Assembly (NCBI RefSeq): GCF_014204865.1
Contig: NZ_JACHMG010000001.1
Span: forward strand, 4,862,501-4,926,500
Source of the DNA: Amycolatopsis jiangsuensis
GTDB lineage: Bacteria > Actinomycetota > Actinomycetes > Mycobacteriales > Pseudonocardiaceae
DNA: 64,000 bases
Reading direction: 5' to 3'
The translations under genes and the position numbers were made by a program. Shown here in pieces: positions 25,541-34,054 of the stretch. Under the pieces are notes generated by a model. The model searched no databases, had not been told where the DNA came from, and saw only the letters and a list, made by a program, of their open reading frames with translations. Position 1 is the first letter of the stretch, and each line of letters opens with the position of its first letter.

Positions 25541-25643
25541 CCCCGTGCCAGCCCACCCGATCACCCCAGCGTGGCGACAAGGGGTCCAGCCGGCCGACCA
25601 CACACAGCGAGCCGCAGCCCAGCCGGCCGGAGCGAACAGGCCG
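25541..25643. other. Short intergenic tail
   Basis: Non-coding flank between the tandem repeat and the convergent Ldh-2 gene. No hairpin or gene seen. Confidence 0.4.
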
Positions 25644-26579
25644 CTACCCCACCGTGGTCAGCGGGGGCAGGCTCAGTTTCAGCGCGAGCGAATCCAGCTG
25701 CCGGCGGACCGAGGCGGACAGGGGCACGCCCAGCGCGCGGCACTGTTCGAGGTACTGCGCCTCCCGCCAGCCGGGGTACCGGATCGGGCCGCCGCCCTCC
25801 CAGCCGAGCATGCTGCCGAACAGGGCGCTCGCCGCGCGGTAGAAGCCGTCCGCGCTGCGGAGGGTGGTCGGGGCGATCGCCATGACCAGCAGGCCGGTGT
25901 CGTGCTCGTGGTCGGCCACGCCGGAGAGCACACCGGCCAGCACGTCCACCATCAGCGCGAAACCGGCGAACTGCGGGTTCCTCGCCGCGTCACCGAGATC
26001 CACGTCCAGCATGAACTCCGGGTACGCCCCGGCGGGGGCGGCCATGCCGAGCGGATGCGCCGGTTGGTCCTCCACGCCGCCGGCGGCCAGCACGAGCCCG
26101 ATCATCCCGTGCGGCAACGCCCGCGCCGCGTGGTGCCCGGCGCGGCCGAACGGGCCCGCGCCGCGCATGGACACCAGTCCGACACCGAACCGGCCGGCCC
26201 GGACGACCGCGCGGTCCATCGCGTCGCCGACAGCCCACAATCCGCTGGCGCGACGGTAATCGATGAGCGCGGCCGCGCCTCGGTCCGCGATCAGCAGTGG
26301 TTCCGCGCCAGGACTGACGAAACCGCTTTCCACGGCGGGCAGATGGAGCTGGAGCAACTGCTGCACCCCGGTGTCCGGCGCACCGGTGAGATCGCCGTGG
26401 CACAACGCTTCCGCGGCCATTCGCGCGCGGGCGTCCGGAAAGCCGTGTGCCGTCAGCACCAGGGAAACGAGCGTGACCAGTTCGTCGGCGGGAACCCGGT
26501 GCCACGCCTGTTCGGGAATGCGGGTGTCGGTGGGAGCGGTGGACGGGGCGGGACGGCGGGACCGAGGTCTGAGGGGCAC
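25644..26579 (-). CDS. Ldh-2 family malate/lactate/ureidoglycolate dehydrogenase-like protein
   Basis: 311 residues, slightly short of the usual 330-350. Start of the conserved region is HRVPADELVTLVSLVLTAHGFP, followed by RMAAEALCHGDLTGAPDTGVQQL, VGLVSMRGAGPFGRAGHHA (normally SxHFG with a catalytic His) and PQFAGFALMVDVLAGVLSG. The NAD-binding fold is the family's unusual non-Rossmann type. Catalytic positions are partly altered (GAGPFGRAGH in place of SNHFG), so activity is uncertain. Confidence 0.75.
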   Translation of the reverse strand: MPLRPRSRRPAPSTAPTDTRIPEQAWHRVPADELVTLVSLVLTAHGFPDARARMAAEALCHGDLTGAPDTGVQQLLQLHLPAVESGFVSPGAEPLLIADRGAAALIDYRRASGLWAVGDAMDRAVVRAGRFGVGLVSMRGAGPFGRAGHHAARALPHGMIGLVLAAGGVEDQPAHPLGMAAPAGAYPEFMLDVDLGDAARNPQFAGFALMVDVLAGVLSGVADHEHDTGLLVMAIAPTTLRSADGFYRAASALFGSMLGWEGGGPIRYPGWREAQYLEQCRALGVPLSASVRRQLDSLALKLSLPPLTTVG

Positions 26580-26671
26580 TTCACCGAGAGTGCCGGGCGG
26601 TCTCTCGCCGCGTCAACGAGGATGGCCCGAGAGTGTGATGCGAGCGTCCGAAGAGCACTACCCTGAACCAC

Positions 26672-26953
26672 ATGTGCCGAAACATCACCACCCTGCGCGG
26701 CCTGCAGCCCGCCGCGACGACGGAAGAGATCGAAGCCGCGGCACGCCAGTACGTGCGCAAAGTGACCGGCGTGCAGTCCCTTTCGGACGCGACCCGCGAC
26801 CCGTTCGAGGAAGCGGTCGCGGAGATCGCCACGATCACCGCCCGGCTGCTCGACGAACTGCCGCAGCGCCGTCAGCCACCGGCCACCGTGCCGCCGCTGC
26901 GCCGCCCCGAGGTCCGCGCCCGGATGGCGTTGCGGGAGCTCGAGAACCCCTGA
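26672..26953 (+). CDS. DUF2277 small conserved protein
   Basis: 93 residues, MCRNITTLRGLQPAATTEEI, matching the DUF2277 start M-C-R-N-I-x-x-L, with AARQYVRKVTG and ATITARLLDEL. Function unknown across bacteria. ATG follows TACCCT (26659-26664) by seven bases, so the message is probably leaderless. Confidence 0.9.
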   Translation: MCRNITTLRGLQPAATTEEIEAAARQYVRKVTGVQSLSDATRDPFEEAVAEIATITARLLDELPQRRQPPATVPPLRRPEVRARMALRELENP

Positions 26954-26960
26954 CCGGCGC

Positions 26961-27173
26961 TCAGTCGACCCGGCGGAACCCGAAGCGTGGCTTGATCTCC
27001 AGGTTCAGGTACCGCCCGTGGCTCTCCGCGGCCAGGAACTCCCGGTGCACGCGGGCGGGCACGAGGAAGTACTGGTAGACCACGCCGGAGTGAAAGCCGA
27101 CCTCGCACACGCGACGAGCCGGGTCGTACCCGACGTCACGGATCACCGACGACTCGACCGGAACACGGCGCAC
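26961..27173 (-). CDS. KTSC-domain protein
   Basis: 70 residues from a GTG at 27173: VESSVIRDVGYDPARRVCEVGFHSGVVYQYF, the KTSC motif (here with SSV), then VPARVHREFLAAESHGRYLN. KTSC modules bind RNA or occur with lysyl-tRNA synthetase; the free form is of unknown role. It converges on the DUF2277 gene with 7 bp between stops. Confidence 0.85.
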   Translation of the reverse strand: MRRVPVESSVIRDVGYDPARRVCEVGFHSGVVYQYFLVPARVHREFLAAESHGRYLNLEIKPRFGFRRVD

Positions 27174-27309
27174 ACCACACGGTAACGCTGCCCGGCAACG
27201 AAAGCCCGGCCCCGACGAACCACCCTCAGCCGATCCCGGTCACACGCACACCGCTCGCCGCGCCGGACGACCCGGGACGACGAGCGGCGGGGCGCCGGTA
27301 CCGCCGGAG

Positions 27310-27361
27310 CGGAAGCGGAGGGATTTGAACCCCGGTAGGTTTCCCTACGGACGCTTTCAAG
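27310..27361 (-). pseudogene. 3' half of host tRNA-Ser(TGA), left end of integrated element
   Basis: On the minus strand, from 27361: anticodon loop CTTGAAA, stem strand GCGTC, variable arm GTAGG-GAAA-CCTAC, T-loop TTCAAAT and acceptor CGCTTCC plus discriminator G. The 5' half is missing. Joined at the shared 10-bp core to the 5' half at 38515-38556, it rebuilds a full serine tRNA with a perfect GACGC/GCGTC anticodon stem and GGAAGCG/CGCTTCC acceptor. The outermost T-stem pair is now C-C, possibly decay. No CCA is encoded. Confidence 0.9.
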
Positions 27362-27374
27362 CTGAACGGGGGTT

Positions 27375-27452
27375 AGCGCTGTGCTCGCCTGGCTTTTACC
27401 TGGACAGACGCACTCTAGCAGCGAACGCAACCGCCCTAGGCGACTGGACTGG
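27375..27452. repeat. Left-end integrase arm-site candidates
   Basis: AGCGCTGTGCTCGC (27375-27388) and AGGCGACTGGACTGG (27438-27452) recur near the right end at 38398-38411 (identical) and 38382-38396 (one mismatch), in the same orientation. Shared subterminal repeats near both cores fit arm-type binding sites of a tyrosine integrase. Confidence 0.6.
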
Positions 27453-27485
27453 GTTTGATCTTCGCCGCTCAGCCGCGGCCCGAAC

Positions 27486-27806
27486 GTGTCCAACCTCGAC
27501 CGGAAAGCCACCGTCTCCGGGCTGAGCTGGATCGCCACCGCCGGCATGAAGTCGGTCAACCTCGACACGCTCGCCGTCAACCGCGGCGACGCCGTCGCAT
27601 TCGCCGGGCTCACCACCGGCAGCGGCACCGCACCGAGACTCGCCTCAACCACACTCCCCACCGGCGCCGGCGCGGCCGCGCTACTGAACGAAACCCCGTA
27701 CAGCGTGTACCGGTCCGGGCAGGTCGCCCCGTTGCCGTTGACGCTGAATCTCAGCGATGCCGCGTGGAACAGGGCTAATCAAAAGTTCTGGGGCTCACTG
27801 CGATGA
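27486..27806 (+). CDS. Hypothetical protein at the element's left end
   Basis: 106-residue frame from a GTG at 27486, beginning MSNLDRKATVSGLSWIAT. It is rich in Ala/Thr/Leu with a small-residue beta-like pattern (LAVNRGDAVAFAGLTTGSG) and no Cys. No family recognised and no Shine-Dalgarno seen. It may be the tail of a larger gene cut by rearrangement. Codon usage is GC-rich and host-like, which gives some support for coding. Confidence 0.35.
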   Translation: MSNLDRKATVSGLSWIATAGMKSVNLDTLAVNRGDAVAFAGLTTGSGTAPRLASTTLPTGAGAAALLNETPYSVYRSGQVAPLPLTLNLSDAAWNRANQKFWGSLR

Positions 27807-27953
27807 GCAGGCGGTCATGCCAACACCGGCCAGCAACCAGCAGGCCACCGCGAACAGTGTCCGAGGCGCAGACGGCGGCTCTTGATTACCGATTTGGAAC
27901 GGGGCAGCGGGTTCATTCTGATTCGTTCTCCGGCACCAAAACCCGACGCACGA
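27807..27953. other. Intergenic in the element
   Basis: No gene, hairpin or repeat recognised between the 27486 frame and the lipoprotein gene. Confidence 0.4.
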
Positions 27954-28505
27954 CTACTTCTTGATGAGGTGGCACCCCGTGGTCAAGGACATGACAGTGT
28001 ACTTTGCTGACCCTACGGACAGCTCCGCACCAAGCTGGTCCGCGAGGTTGAGTTCGGCGTCGCCGGCCTGGTTCGTGTCAAGAGTTATGGTGGTGAATCC
28101 ATACCCGCCGGCGACCTCCCGCACTACCTCCTTGACCTTCGCCCACTGAGGCAATAGGGAGGTCTGCGCGTACCACCGTGGCAAGAACTTTTTGCCGGCC
28201 TCTTGCTCCGTCACGTCCGGAAACTGTGGGGCGCAACCGCGGTAATCGTCCGAATTGGGCTCCTCAGTCCATTGTGTGACCCCGAATTCGGCAGTGAGGC
28301 GCTCGCGGAGCGCGGTGCGGAGCTTCTCGTAACCAACGACAGCCTTGTCGAGCGTCGGCCGAGTCGCCAGTTGAGCGTGCTGTTGTTGCTTCGACATCGA
28401 TGGTCCCGGGGATTGAGGGTCAAGATACTCGTGGCCGCCGGAGCATCCGCCCAGCAGAATTGTACCAGTCAACGCTGCGACGATCGGCCATGCTCGTGAA
28501 GACAA
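27954..28505 (-). CDS. LppA-like lipoprotein, candidate immunity partner
   Basis: 183 residues: signal peptide with lipobox LLGGC (Cys at 21), then a soluble domain with VVGYEKLRTALRERLTAEFG, a conserved RGCAPQFPDVTEQEAGKKF block and a C-terminal TTGCHLIKK. It resembles the LppA family of mycobacterial lipoproteins, whose role is unknown. It lies 13 bp downstream of the WXG-type alpha/beta hydrolase gene on the same strand. An outward-facing lipoprotein next to a putative secreted lipase suggests protection of the producer; this is inferred. Confidence 0.7.
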   Translation of the reverse strand: MSSRAWPIVAALTGTILLGGCSGGHEYLDPQSPGPSMSKQQQHAQLATRPTLDKAVVGYEKLRTALRERLTAEFGVTQWTEEPNSDDYRGCAPQFPDVTEQEAGKKFLPRWYAQTSLLPQWAKVKEVVREVAGGYGFTTITLDTNQAGDAELNLADQLGAELSVGSAKYTVMSLTTGCHLIKK

Positions 28506-28518
28506 GTTGATCGGCTTT

Positions 28519-30204
28519 CTACCTTGCAGGGATCGTGAGCTGCGGTTTTCCGGCCACCACCGCGGCGATGTTGTGTTTGCTGGTGCTATCTACACCGTTC
28601 GGCGCGGTCATCGCGTACTCACTGTGGCCATGGGAGGCCACGAACGGGCCGGAAGCATCGGCGGAGAGCTGATTCACGCCGTCCATCGTGTACGGCGCAG
28701 CCCCGTAACGCCATATTTCCGGTACCCACTGCGCGACAGGATCGCCGTCTGCCTTGATGTTGTAAACATGCCCATCGGGCACCTTAAGGTCATGTGCGGT
28801 GTTGTCGATGCCGAAATGATCTGCGACGCCAGGTGAGCCGAAGACCACTGCGTCGTCGACACCGGTACCCGGGTGAGCGAGGCTGATGCCAGTCACTATC
28901 GACCCTTGAGAGTGGCCAAGAGCAGTCAGGTGTGGCTCAACAGGCCGCGATGCGTTGATACCCTGGTCGAAACGAGCGAGCTTGTCGCCGCCAATATCGA
29001 CGTTTTCCGCAGTACCAAGATCAATCAGCGACGATAGGTCGCTGAAAGAGGAAGGTTCATAGCCTAGCCAAGTGACCGTAGCGACGTTGGACATATCACC
29101 AGCGCGGCGCAACATGTCCTCCGCGCTCTTGCCAACACCATCCATGTCGTGGACGTAGCCGTTCATATTTCCGTCAACTGTTGAGTTCATGCCGGGCGTG
29201 AACACTGCCACATGCTGTGCGGTATCCACATTGCCGGTAGCGATGGCCGCCTTTGGGTGATCGCCCGTAAGGTCGAGAGACATAAGCTGCCTATTAGGGT
29301 TAAGAGTGCCATCGGGGTTATGCATCATACCAGTGATCGCATTAATTGCCTTGAGTCGTTCCTCGAGCCGAGCAATCTCGTCTGAGTCACCATCTTCTCG
29401 CCTCAACCGGTCCAGGTCAGTAGTGAAGCTTTGCTTCTCCTTCTCCAATAGAAGGAGGTTTGCCTTACTACGGTCCGCGGCTTTCACCCCATCCCGGTTA
29501 CCAACGAGTTCGGGATGCTCGGCAATCATCTGCTGTCGCTCCCTATCAGACAATGCCGCCCACCATGCCGCGTTCATCGACGGGTCTGCATCGACCGGCG
29601 GAGGCGATAGTACCGACAGCCCAGCCGTGAGAGCGCCCGAGTTACCCGCGGCAGCCAAGCTCACCTTGTCGTTATCGTCGGCGGTGGCATCGATGGTATG
29701 TCCAGAAAGGATGCGGTCGAGCACAATGCAAAAGTCGTTGTCGACGTCTGCGGCCTGCCGAAGCACCTCCTCGACGCGGTCGGCCAGCTCGACCGCTACG
29801 CGTTTACGTTCATCCGCAACAACCTCTTTTTGATTGTCGGGGGTGTCCGGTGGCGGTCCGGGATCCGTAACGCTTCCATCATCGCCAATGGTCATATGAT
29901 GCGAGGCCGCAATTGCCTGCGCCTCTCGGACACCATTTTGCACCCCGGCGATGGCATCACCGACATCGCCGGCACTGCGGCGCAGCGCTGCGACCTCGGC
30001 GGCATGCTCTTCCAAACCGTCGATGATCTGGCGGACCTCTTGAGTAGCGGCGTCTGCGGCGGTGCCTCGCCAGCCGTCCGGCGTGTTGATGTCGCGCAAA
30101 TCGTCCGAGCAAGCTACGAGCTTGTTGTAAGCCGCATTGATCGGCCCAACCGCATCGTTGAGCACAGCCGGATTCCAACGAACGACCTCAGCCCAGTTCA
30201 CCAT
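28519..30204 (-). CDS. WXG100-like/DUF1023 alpha/beta-hydrolase, putative type VII-secreted effector
   Basis: 561 residues. The N-terminal ~110 form two predicted helices around NTPDGWRGTAADAA, a W-x-G turn as in WXG100/LXG substrates of type VII secretion. Residues ~150-290 are a helical linker. From ~330 the DUF1023 alpha/beta-hydrolase domain shows VAVFTPGMNSTV, nucleophile elbow LGHSQGSIV, DDAVVFGSPGV with a possible acid, and a C-terminal His in SHGHSEY. Likely an esterase or lipase delivered to the envelope or to rivals. Start ATG overlaps the preceding small gene's stop (TAATG), so they are coupled. A lipoprotein gene follows 13 bp later. Confidence 0.8.
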   Translation of the reverse strand: MVNWAEVVRWNPAVLNDAVGPINAAYNKLVACSDDLRDINTPDGWRGTAADAATQEVRQIIDGLEEHAAEVAALRRSAGDVGDAIAGVQNGVREAQAIAASHHMTIGDDGSVTDPGPPPDTPDNQKEVVADERKRVAVELADRVEEVLRQAADVDNDFCIVLDRILSGHTIDATADDNDKVSLAAAGNSGALTAGLSVLSPPPVDADPSMNAAWWAALSDRERQQMIAEHPELVGNRDGVKAADRSKANLLLLEKEKQSFTTDLDRLRREDGDSDEIARLEERLKAINAITGMMHNPDGTLNPNRQLMSLDLTGDHPKAAIATGNVDTAQHVAVFTPGMNSTVDGNMNGYVHDMDGVGKSAEDMLRRAGDMSNVATVTWLGYEPSSFSDLSSLIDLGTAENVDIGGDKLARFDQGINASRPVEPHLTALGHSQGSIVTGISLAHPGTGVDDAVVFGSPGVADHFGIDNTAHDLKVPDGHVYNIKADGDPVAQWVPEIWRYGAAPYTMDGVNQLSADASGPFVASHGHSEYAMTAPNGVDSTSKHNIAAVVAGKPQLTIPAR

Positions 30205-30527
30205 TAGACGGCCTTGCTAACGCGACTGACACCAGTGGCAGGTATCAGGTCCGCCGCCGCTACCGCCTCTTGATGGGCATATAGATCAGCAGCTCGGCTC
30301 ACATTCGCCGCGTGTGTGCTGAGCCGAGACTCAAAGCCCTGTTCTCGATCCTCGATCGCTCGCCGGACCTCGCCCATCTTCCCCACTGCCCGGGCACCCG
30401 GCATGCCGAGATCACCGCTCGGCACGACGCTGCCACATGCCGCGCCGCGCAGGCCGTCCGCAACCCGCCCCGCTGCCCCTCCTGCGTGGCGGATCTTCTC
30501 GATCACCACCTGGTAACGACCGTCCAC
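30204..30527 (-). CDS. Small helical partner protein of the WXG-type effector
   Basis: 107 residues from the GTG at 30527, chosen for its GGGGAGGGG Shine-Dalgarno; the frame opens at 30560. Mostly helical: YQVVIEKIRHAGGAAGRVADGL, then VGKMGEVRRAIEDREQGFESRLSTHAANVSRAADLYA. This is the size and helical-hairpin profile of WXG100/ESX-associated partners that co-fold with a larger substrate, though a W-x-G is not present. Coupled to the hydrolase gene by a one-base overlap. Confidence 0.6.
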   Translation of the reverse strand: MDGRYQVVIEKIRHAGGAAGRVADGLRGAACGSVVPSGDLGMPGARAVGKMGEVRRAIEDREQGFESRLSTHAANVSRAADLYAHQEAVAAADLIPATGVSRVSKAV

Positions 30528-30616
30528 AGCCCCTCCCCGCTTTGGTAGTCGGTCGATCACCCTACGGGAACTGAGGGGGGCAATTCAACACCTGAGACGC
30601 GCGCCAACCTGCCTAG

Positions 30617-32048
30617 TACTCCAGCCGTAGATCGTGATGTTCATGGTTCTCGGGTGGCTTGTCGCTGGTAGTGGGCCTGCCGTGCTCGGTATTGGTGTTG
30701 TCTGCGCCAGATCGAGCAGCGTAGTCGGTGCGCGATGTCGGTGATCGGTGTGATGGCGAGTGTGGCGAATAGGTGCTGGACTTCGTTGCAGGTCAAGGAA
30801 ATCCAGTCGGTCGAGGTCGCTTGCCGGGTGCGCTCGGTGGCGGCAACGATGGTGAGGAAGGCGTGGGCGAGCATCGCCAGGATGGTCCAGCGGTGCCAGG
30901 AGGTCCAGCGGCGGACTTGGTGCTGGTCAAGTCCGGTGAGTCCTTTGCTGGTTTGGAAGGATTCCTCGACGCGCCATCGGGTTCCGGCCACCCGCACCAG
31001 AACGGGCAGCGCGGTGGCAGTGGCTGCGAAGCAGCGGTAGAACGCGAGTTCTTTCGTGCGGCGGTTGCGCCGGATCAGCAGCCACCGGTGTCCCGCCGGT
31101 GTGGTGTCAGGGTCGATGTCGATCAGGGCCCAGTCGTAGTAGCGGTGTCCTTTCGCGCCCGCACCGGCGGAGAAGCGTTGCCACACGTGTTTCGGCAGCC
31201 GTCCCGCGAGGTCGTCGGGGCGGAAGGTGCCGACTCCGGTCGCGACGCGGCGGTCGCGTCCGATGGCCAGCACGTAGCCGGCACCACGGTGTTCCAGTTC
31301 CGTGCGCAGGTGCGGGTCGGCGCCATACACTTCGTCGCCGGTCACCCAGGACGCCGTGATTCCGGCGTCGAGGGTGCGGGCGATCATCTCGGTGGCCAGC
31401 GCCGGTTTGGTCGCGAACGCGATGTTCTCGTCGATTCCGGCCGCGTGGCAGCGTTCGGGGTCGCTGGTCCAGGACTTCGGCAGATACAGGGCCCGGTCCA
31501 CGAAGGCGTGTCCCGCGGTGGTGGCGTAGGTCAGATAGACCGCGACCTGGGAGTTCTCGATCCGCCCAGCAGTGCCCGTGTACTGGCGCTGCGTCCCGAC
31601 CGTGTGGCTGCCTTTCTTCACATCCCCGGTCTCGTCCACGATCAGGACCGCGTCAGTCTCACCGAGGTGCTCGACCACGTAGTCACGCAGGTCGTCGCGT
31701 ACCGCGTCGGCGTCCCACACCGCCCGCGCCAGCACATGCTGCAACCTGTCCGGGCTCGGGTCCCCGACATACTCGGCGATGGTCCAGCAATTCTTCCGCG
31801 GCAACTCAGACATCAACCCCAGCAACAACTTCTCCGCCCCACGACGCGGTTCGACCCGCCCGAACCGGCCCGCGATCCGCCCCATGAGCTCATCGAACAT
31901 CGCCCGCCACCGGACAGGGTCTATGCTCACACCTGCGGCCGTCAGGCGATCTTGGGAAGTCCACACAACCAACCATGATCAACTGTCGGCCGCACCCATC
32001 TCCAGGCACCCCCCCCACCAGCCCCGATCACGAAGTCCGGCTGGAGTA
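30617..32048. mobile_element. IS701-family insertion sequence, complete
   Basis: 1432 bp with terminal inverted repeats TACTCCAGCCG at both ends, extending with mismatches through TCGTGAT, and flanked by the 4-bp direct repeat CTAG (30613-30616 and 32049-32052), the CTAG-like target IS701 elements favour. One intact transposase. It looks recent. Confidence 0.92.
30641..31972 (-). CDS. IS701-family DDE transposase
   Basis: 443 residues, complete. Catalytic residues visible: Asp in VLIVDETGDVKKG, Asp in WVTGDEVYGADP, Glu in RWRVEESFQTSKGLTGLD. The YTGTAGRIENSQVAV block is characteristic of the family. It fills the element almost end to end, and no frameshift is present, so it is probably active. 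Confidence 0.95.
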   Translation of the reverse strand: MVVWTSQDRLTAAGVSIDPVRWRAMFDELMGRIAGRFGRVEPRRGAEKLLLGLMSELPRKNCWTIAEYVGDPSPDRLQHVLARAVWDADAVRDDLRDYVVEHLGETDAVLIVDETGDVKKGSHTVGTQRQYTGTAGRIENSQVAVYLTYATTAGHAFVDRALYLPKSWTSDPERCHAAGIDENIAFATKPALATEMIARTLDAGITASWVTGDEVYGADPHLRTELEHRGAGYVLAIGRDRRVATGVGTFRPDDLAGRLPKHVWQRFSAGAGAKGHRYYDWALIDIDPDTTPAGHRWLLIRRNRRTKELAFYRCFAATATALPVLVRVAGTRWRVEESFQTSKGLTGLDQHQVRRWTSWHRWTILAMLAHAFLTIVAATERTRQATSTDWISLTCNEVQHLFATLAITPITDIAHRLRCSIWRRQHQYRARQAHYQRQATREP

Positions 32049-32101
32049 CTAGACGACAAGACCGGCAGTTCTACATACAGGGGTCTGAGTACAAATACTT
32101 A

Positions 32102-32969
32102 GAGCGTGTCTCACTTGGTTGTTGGTTGAGGTGTGGGCATGATCATGAGCTGTGATGGACGAGTTGTCGCGACGGCTGGTGCCCGACGAGTTGTGGGCGC
32201 TGGTCGAACCGTTGATCCCGCCGGGAAAGACGCGCCCGCAGGGTGGCGGCATGTCACGAGTGGGCGACCGGGCGGTGTTCACCGCGATCGTGTTCGTGCT
32301 GACCAGCGGCTGCGCCTGGCGACATCTGCCGCCCAGCTTCGGGGTCACCGTGCCGACAGCGCATCGGCGGTTCACCGAGTGGACCAAGGTCGGCCTGTGG
32401 CGCGATGTGCACCGGGCGGTGCTGGACGAACTTGGCGGCAAGGGCATGATCGACTGGTCGCGTGCGGTCCTGGACGGAGCATCCGTCAGGGCCAAAAGGG
32501 GGGCGGTCTGACCGGTCGGAGCCCGGTCGATCGCGGCAAGCCCGGCTCGAAGATCCATGTGCTGTCCGACCGGGCCGGACTTCCGTTAACCGTTGGGATC
32601 TCCGCGGCCAACACTCACGACAGTCACGCGCTCAGACCCTTGGTCAACGCGCTGCCGCCGATCCGGTCTCGCCGCGGACCGCGCCGCCGGAAACCGGCCA
32701 AGCTCCACGCCGACAAGGCCTACGACATCCCAGCCCTACGCGACTGGCTCCGCCGGCGCGGGATCATCCCGCGCATCGCCCGCAAGGGCATCGAATCCAC
32801 CGAGAAACTCGGAAGACACCGGTGGGTGATCGAACGGTCCATCGCCTGGCTGACCAGCTACCGGCGCCTGACCATCCGCTACGAACGCAAACCCAGCCAC
32901 TACCTCGCCTTCCTCACCCTCGCCGCCACCATCACCTGTTACAAGAAACTCGCCAAATGAGACACGCTC
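32102..32969. mobile_element. IS5-family (IS427-like) insertion sequence, complete
   Basis: 868 bp with ends GAGCGTGTCTCACTTGG and GAGCGTGTCTCATTTGG (one mismatch) and TTA target duplications at 32099-32101 and 32970-32972. It carries one transposase split over two frames. Confidence 0.92.
32152..32960 (+). CDS. IS5-family transposase made by programmed -1 frameshift
   Basis: The first frame starts at 32152 (MMDELSRRLVPDELWALVEPLIPP, then DWSRAVLDGASVRAKRG) and stops at 32511. The second lies in the -1 frame to 32960 and holds DKAYDIPALRDWLRRRGI and HRWVIERSIAWLTSYRRL with the catalytic Asp and Glu. The overlap includes the slippery run AAAAGGGGGG (32494-32503). IS427-group elements use this device, so the split is regulatory, not decay. 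Fusion length would be about 270 residues. Confidence 0.9.
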
Positions 32970-33200
32970 TTAGCCGTCTCCATTGGCTTGGGGATGCTGT
33001 ATTTCGCCTGCGTGCTCGGGTTGCGGCCCCCCGCGGACTTGTGCGGCAAGCGCCTCGAGCCGTGCGGCCAGCTCCGATGTGGTCTTCGGCACGGTACCTT
33101 CGCCGATCGATCGGCGAAGTCGGTCTGCTGCCTCTTCAAGGTCGGCCGCTGCAGCATCCAAATGCCCAGCGATCAGGTAAGGAGGTACCTCCGCTTGCAT
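32970..33200 (-). CDS. Small acidic helical protein of unknown function
   Basis: 76 residues from the ATG at 33200: MQAEVPPYLIAGHLDAAAAD, then a helical hairpin LEEAADRLRRSIGEG...TTSELAARLEALAAQV and a polar tail. Its TAA stop is the TTA target copy of the IS5 insertion, so the gene still ends where it did before insertion. Unknown family; it may belong with the three upstream genes of this strand. Confidence 0.5.
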   Translation of the reverse strand: MQAEVPPYLIAGHLDAAAADLEEAADRLRRSIGEGTVPKTTSELAARLEALAAQVRGGPQPEHAGEIQHPQANGDG

Positions 33201-33270
33201 ATCGAAATTCCCCAATTCAGAGTAGGACGGTAGTCGTTGATGACCTCGGGGGCCGGTGACCCGATACGTG

Positions 33271-33711
33271 TCAGGCGACCAACTGGAGTTGTCCGGTTGC
33301 GCTGGCGTACTCGAGTTCGTCCTCGACCCAGCGGAAGGCGGCCAGTTCGATTGTCTGGTCGACCAGGTCGCGACCGGAGGTTCGCCAGTATGCCTCGAGG
33401 TATGGACGTGCCCCCACAACGTCAGGCGGAAAATCGTCCCGTACTCCGCCACGGTGGTCGTTGGCAGGCGCCGCGGGCAGCGGCGGAAAGGTTGCCCTTC
33501 TTGGTTCGCCACTACTAGCAGAGCGGCAGCCTCTTCCTTTTTCCACGATTAGCGCGTGACGTCCCGTATTTGACGCGAACGCGAAGCAGTAGAGGAACAG
33601 GCCAGTTAGACTCATTAGCGTTACTGTGACGACCAGTCCGACAACGGTTACAACGTGCATAACGTATCCCCGCGATATAGTTCCGTTAGCATTGAAATAC
33701 TCCTCGCGCAC
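33271..33711 (-). CDS. Membrane-anchored protein of unknown function
   Basis: 146 residues. One N-terminal membrane helix (about 18-48, MHVVTVVGLVVTVTLMSLTG), a disordered basic stretch, and a soluble C-terminal domain ending PYLEAYWRTSGRDLVDQTIELAAFRW. No recognised family. Its start overlaps the end of the next upstream gene by 26 bp, so these genes form a minus-strand operon (34664 to about 32970). Confidence 0.5.
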   Translation of the reverse strand: MREEYFNANGTISRGYVMHVVTVVGLVVTVTLMSLTGLFLYCFAFASNTGRHALIVEKGRGCRSASSGEPRRATFPPLPAAPANDHRGGVRDDFPPDVVGARPYLEAYWRTSGRDLVDQTIELAAFRWVEDELEYASATGQLQLVA

Positions 33712-34054
33712 CTGGAGGAAGCCAAAGGCTTCCGGGTGTCGGTATTACGAGTTTTGGCGCGCAACGGTTGGCCGGATGTGGCAGATTGAAAATTATTTCG
33801 TCGACCACTTCGACGACAGCGCCGTCTTTCCACCACACGACTTGCTTTCGGTCCGAGAGGTCGACGCCGTCCTCGAGACGGCTGCGACACGCTGTCGCAT
33901 CGCCCTCGTCCCGAACGATGACCTCGTCCATAAACGGTTCATCCCAGCCGCGCGTATACAAAAGACACTCGGGGTGCCCCGGTGAGCCCGCAATCTCCAT
34001 GCCGTGGAAATTTCGTTTCATCAACTCTTTGAGGGCGTCTTCACTCGTCCACAT
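33686..34054 (-). CDS. Hypothetical soluble protein in the element operon
   Basis: 122 residues, MWTSEDALKELMKRNFHGME start, with many Trp and acidic residues and a KQVVWWKDGAVVEVVDEI strand pair. No family recognised. It overlaps the upstream membrane-protein gene by 14 bp and the downstream one by 26 bp, which strengthens both calls and implies coupled translation. Confidence 0.5.
   Translation of the reverse strand: MWTSEDALKELMKRNFHGMEIAGSPGHPECLLYTRGWDEPFMDEVIVRDEGDATACRSRLEDGVDLSDRKQVVWWKDGAVVEVVDEIIFNLPHPANRCAPKLVIPTPGSLWLPPGARGVFQC

Noticed and set aside
27310..27361. Reading this as a complete degenerate tRNA on its own
   Set aside because: Sequence past the anticodon loop does not pair as a 5' half; the true 5' half is at 38515-38556.
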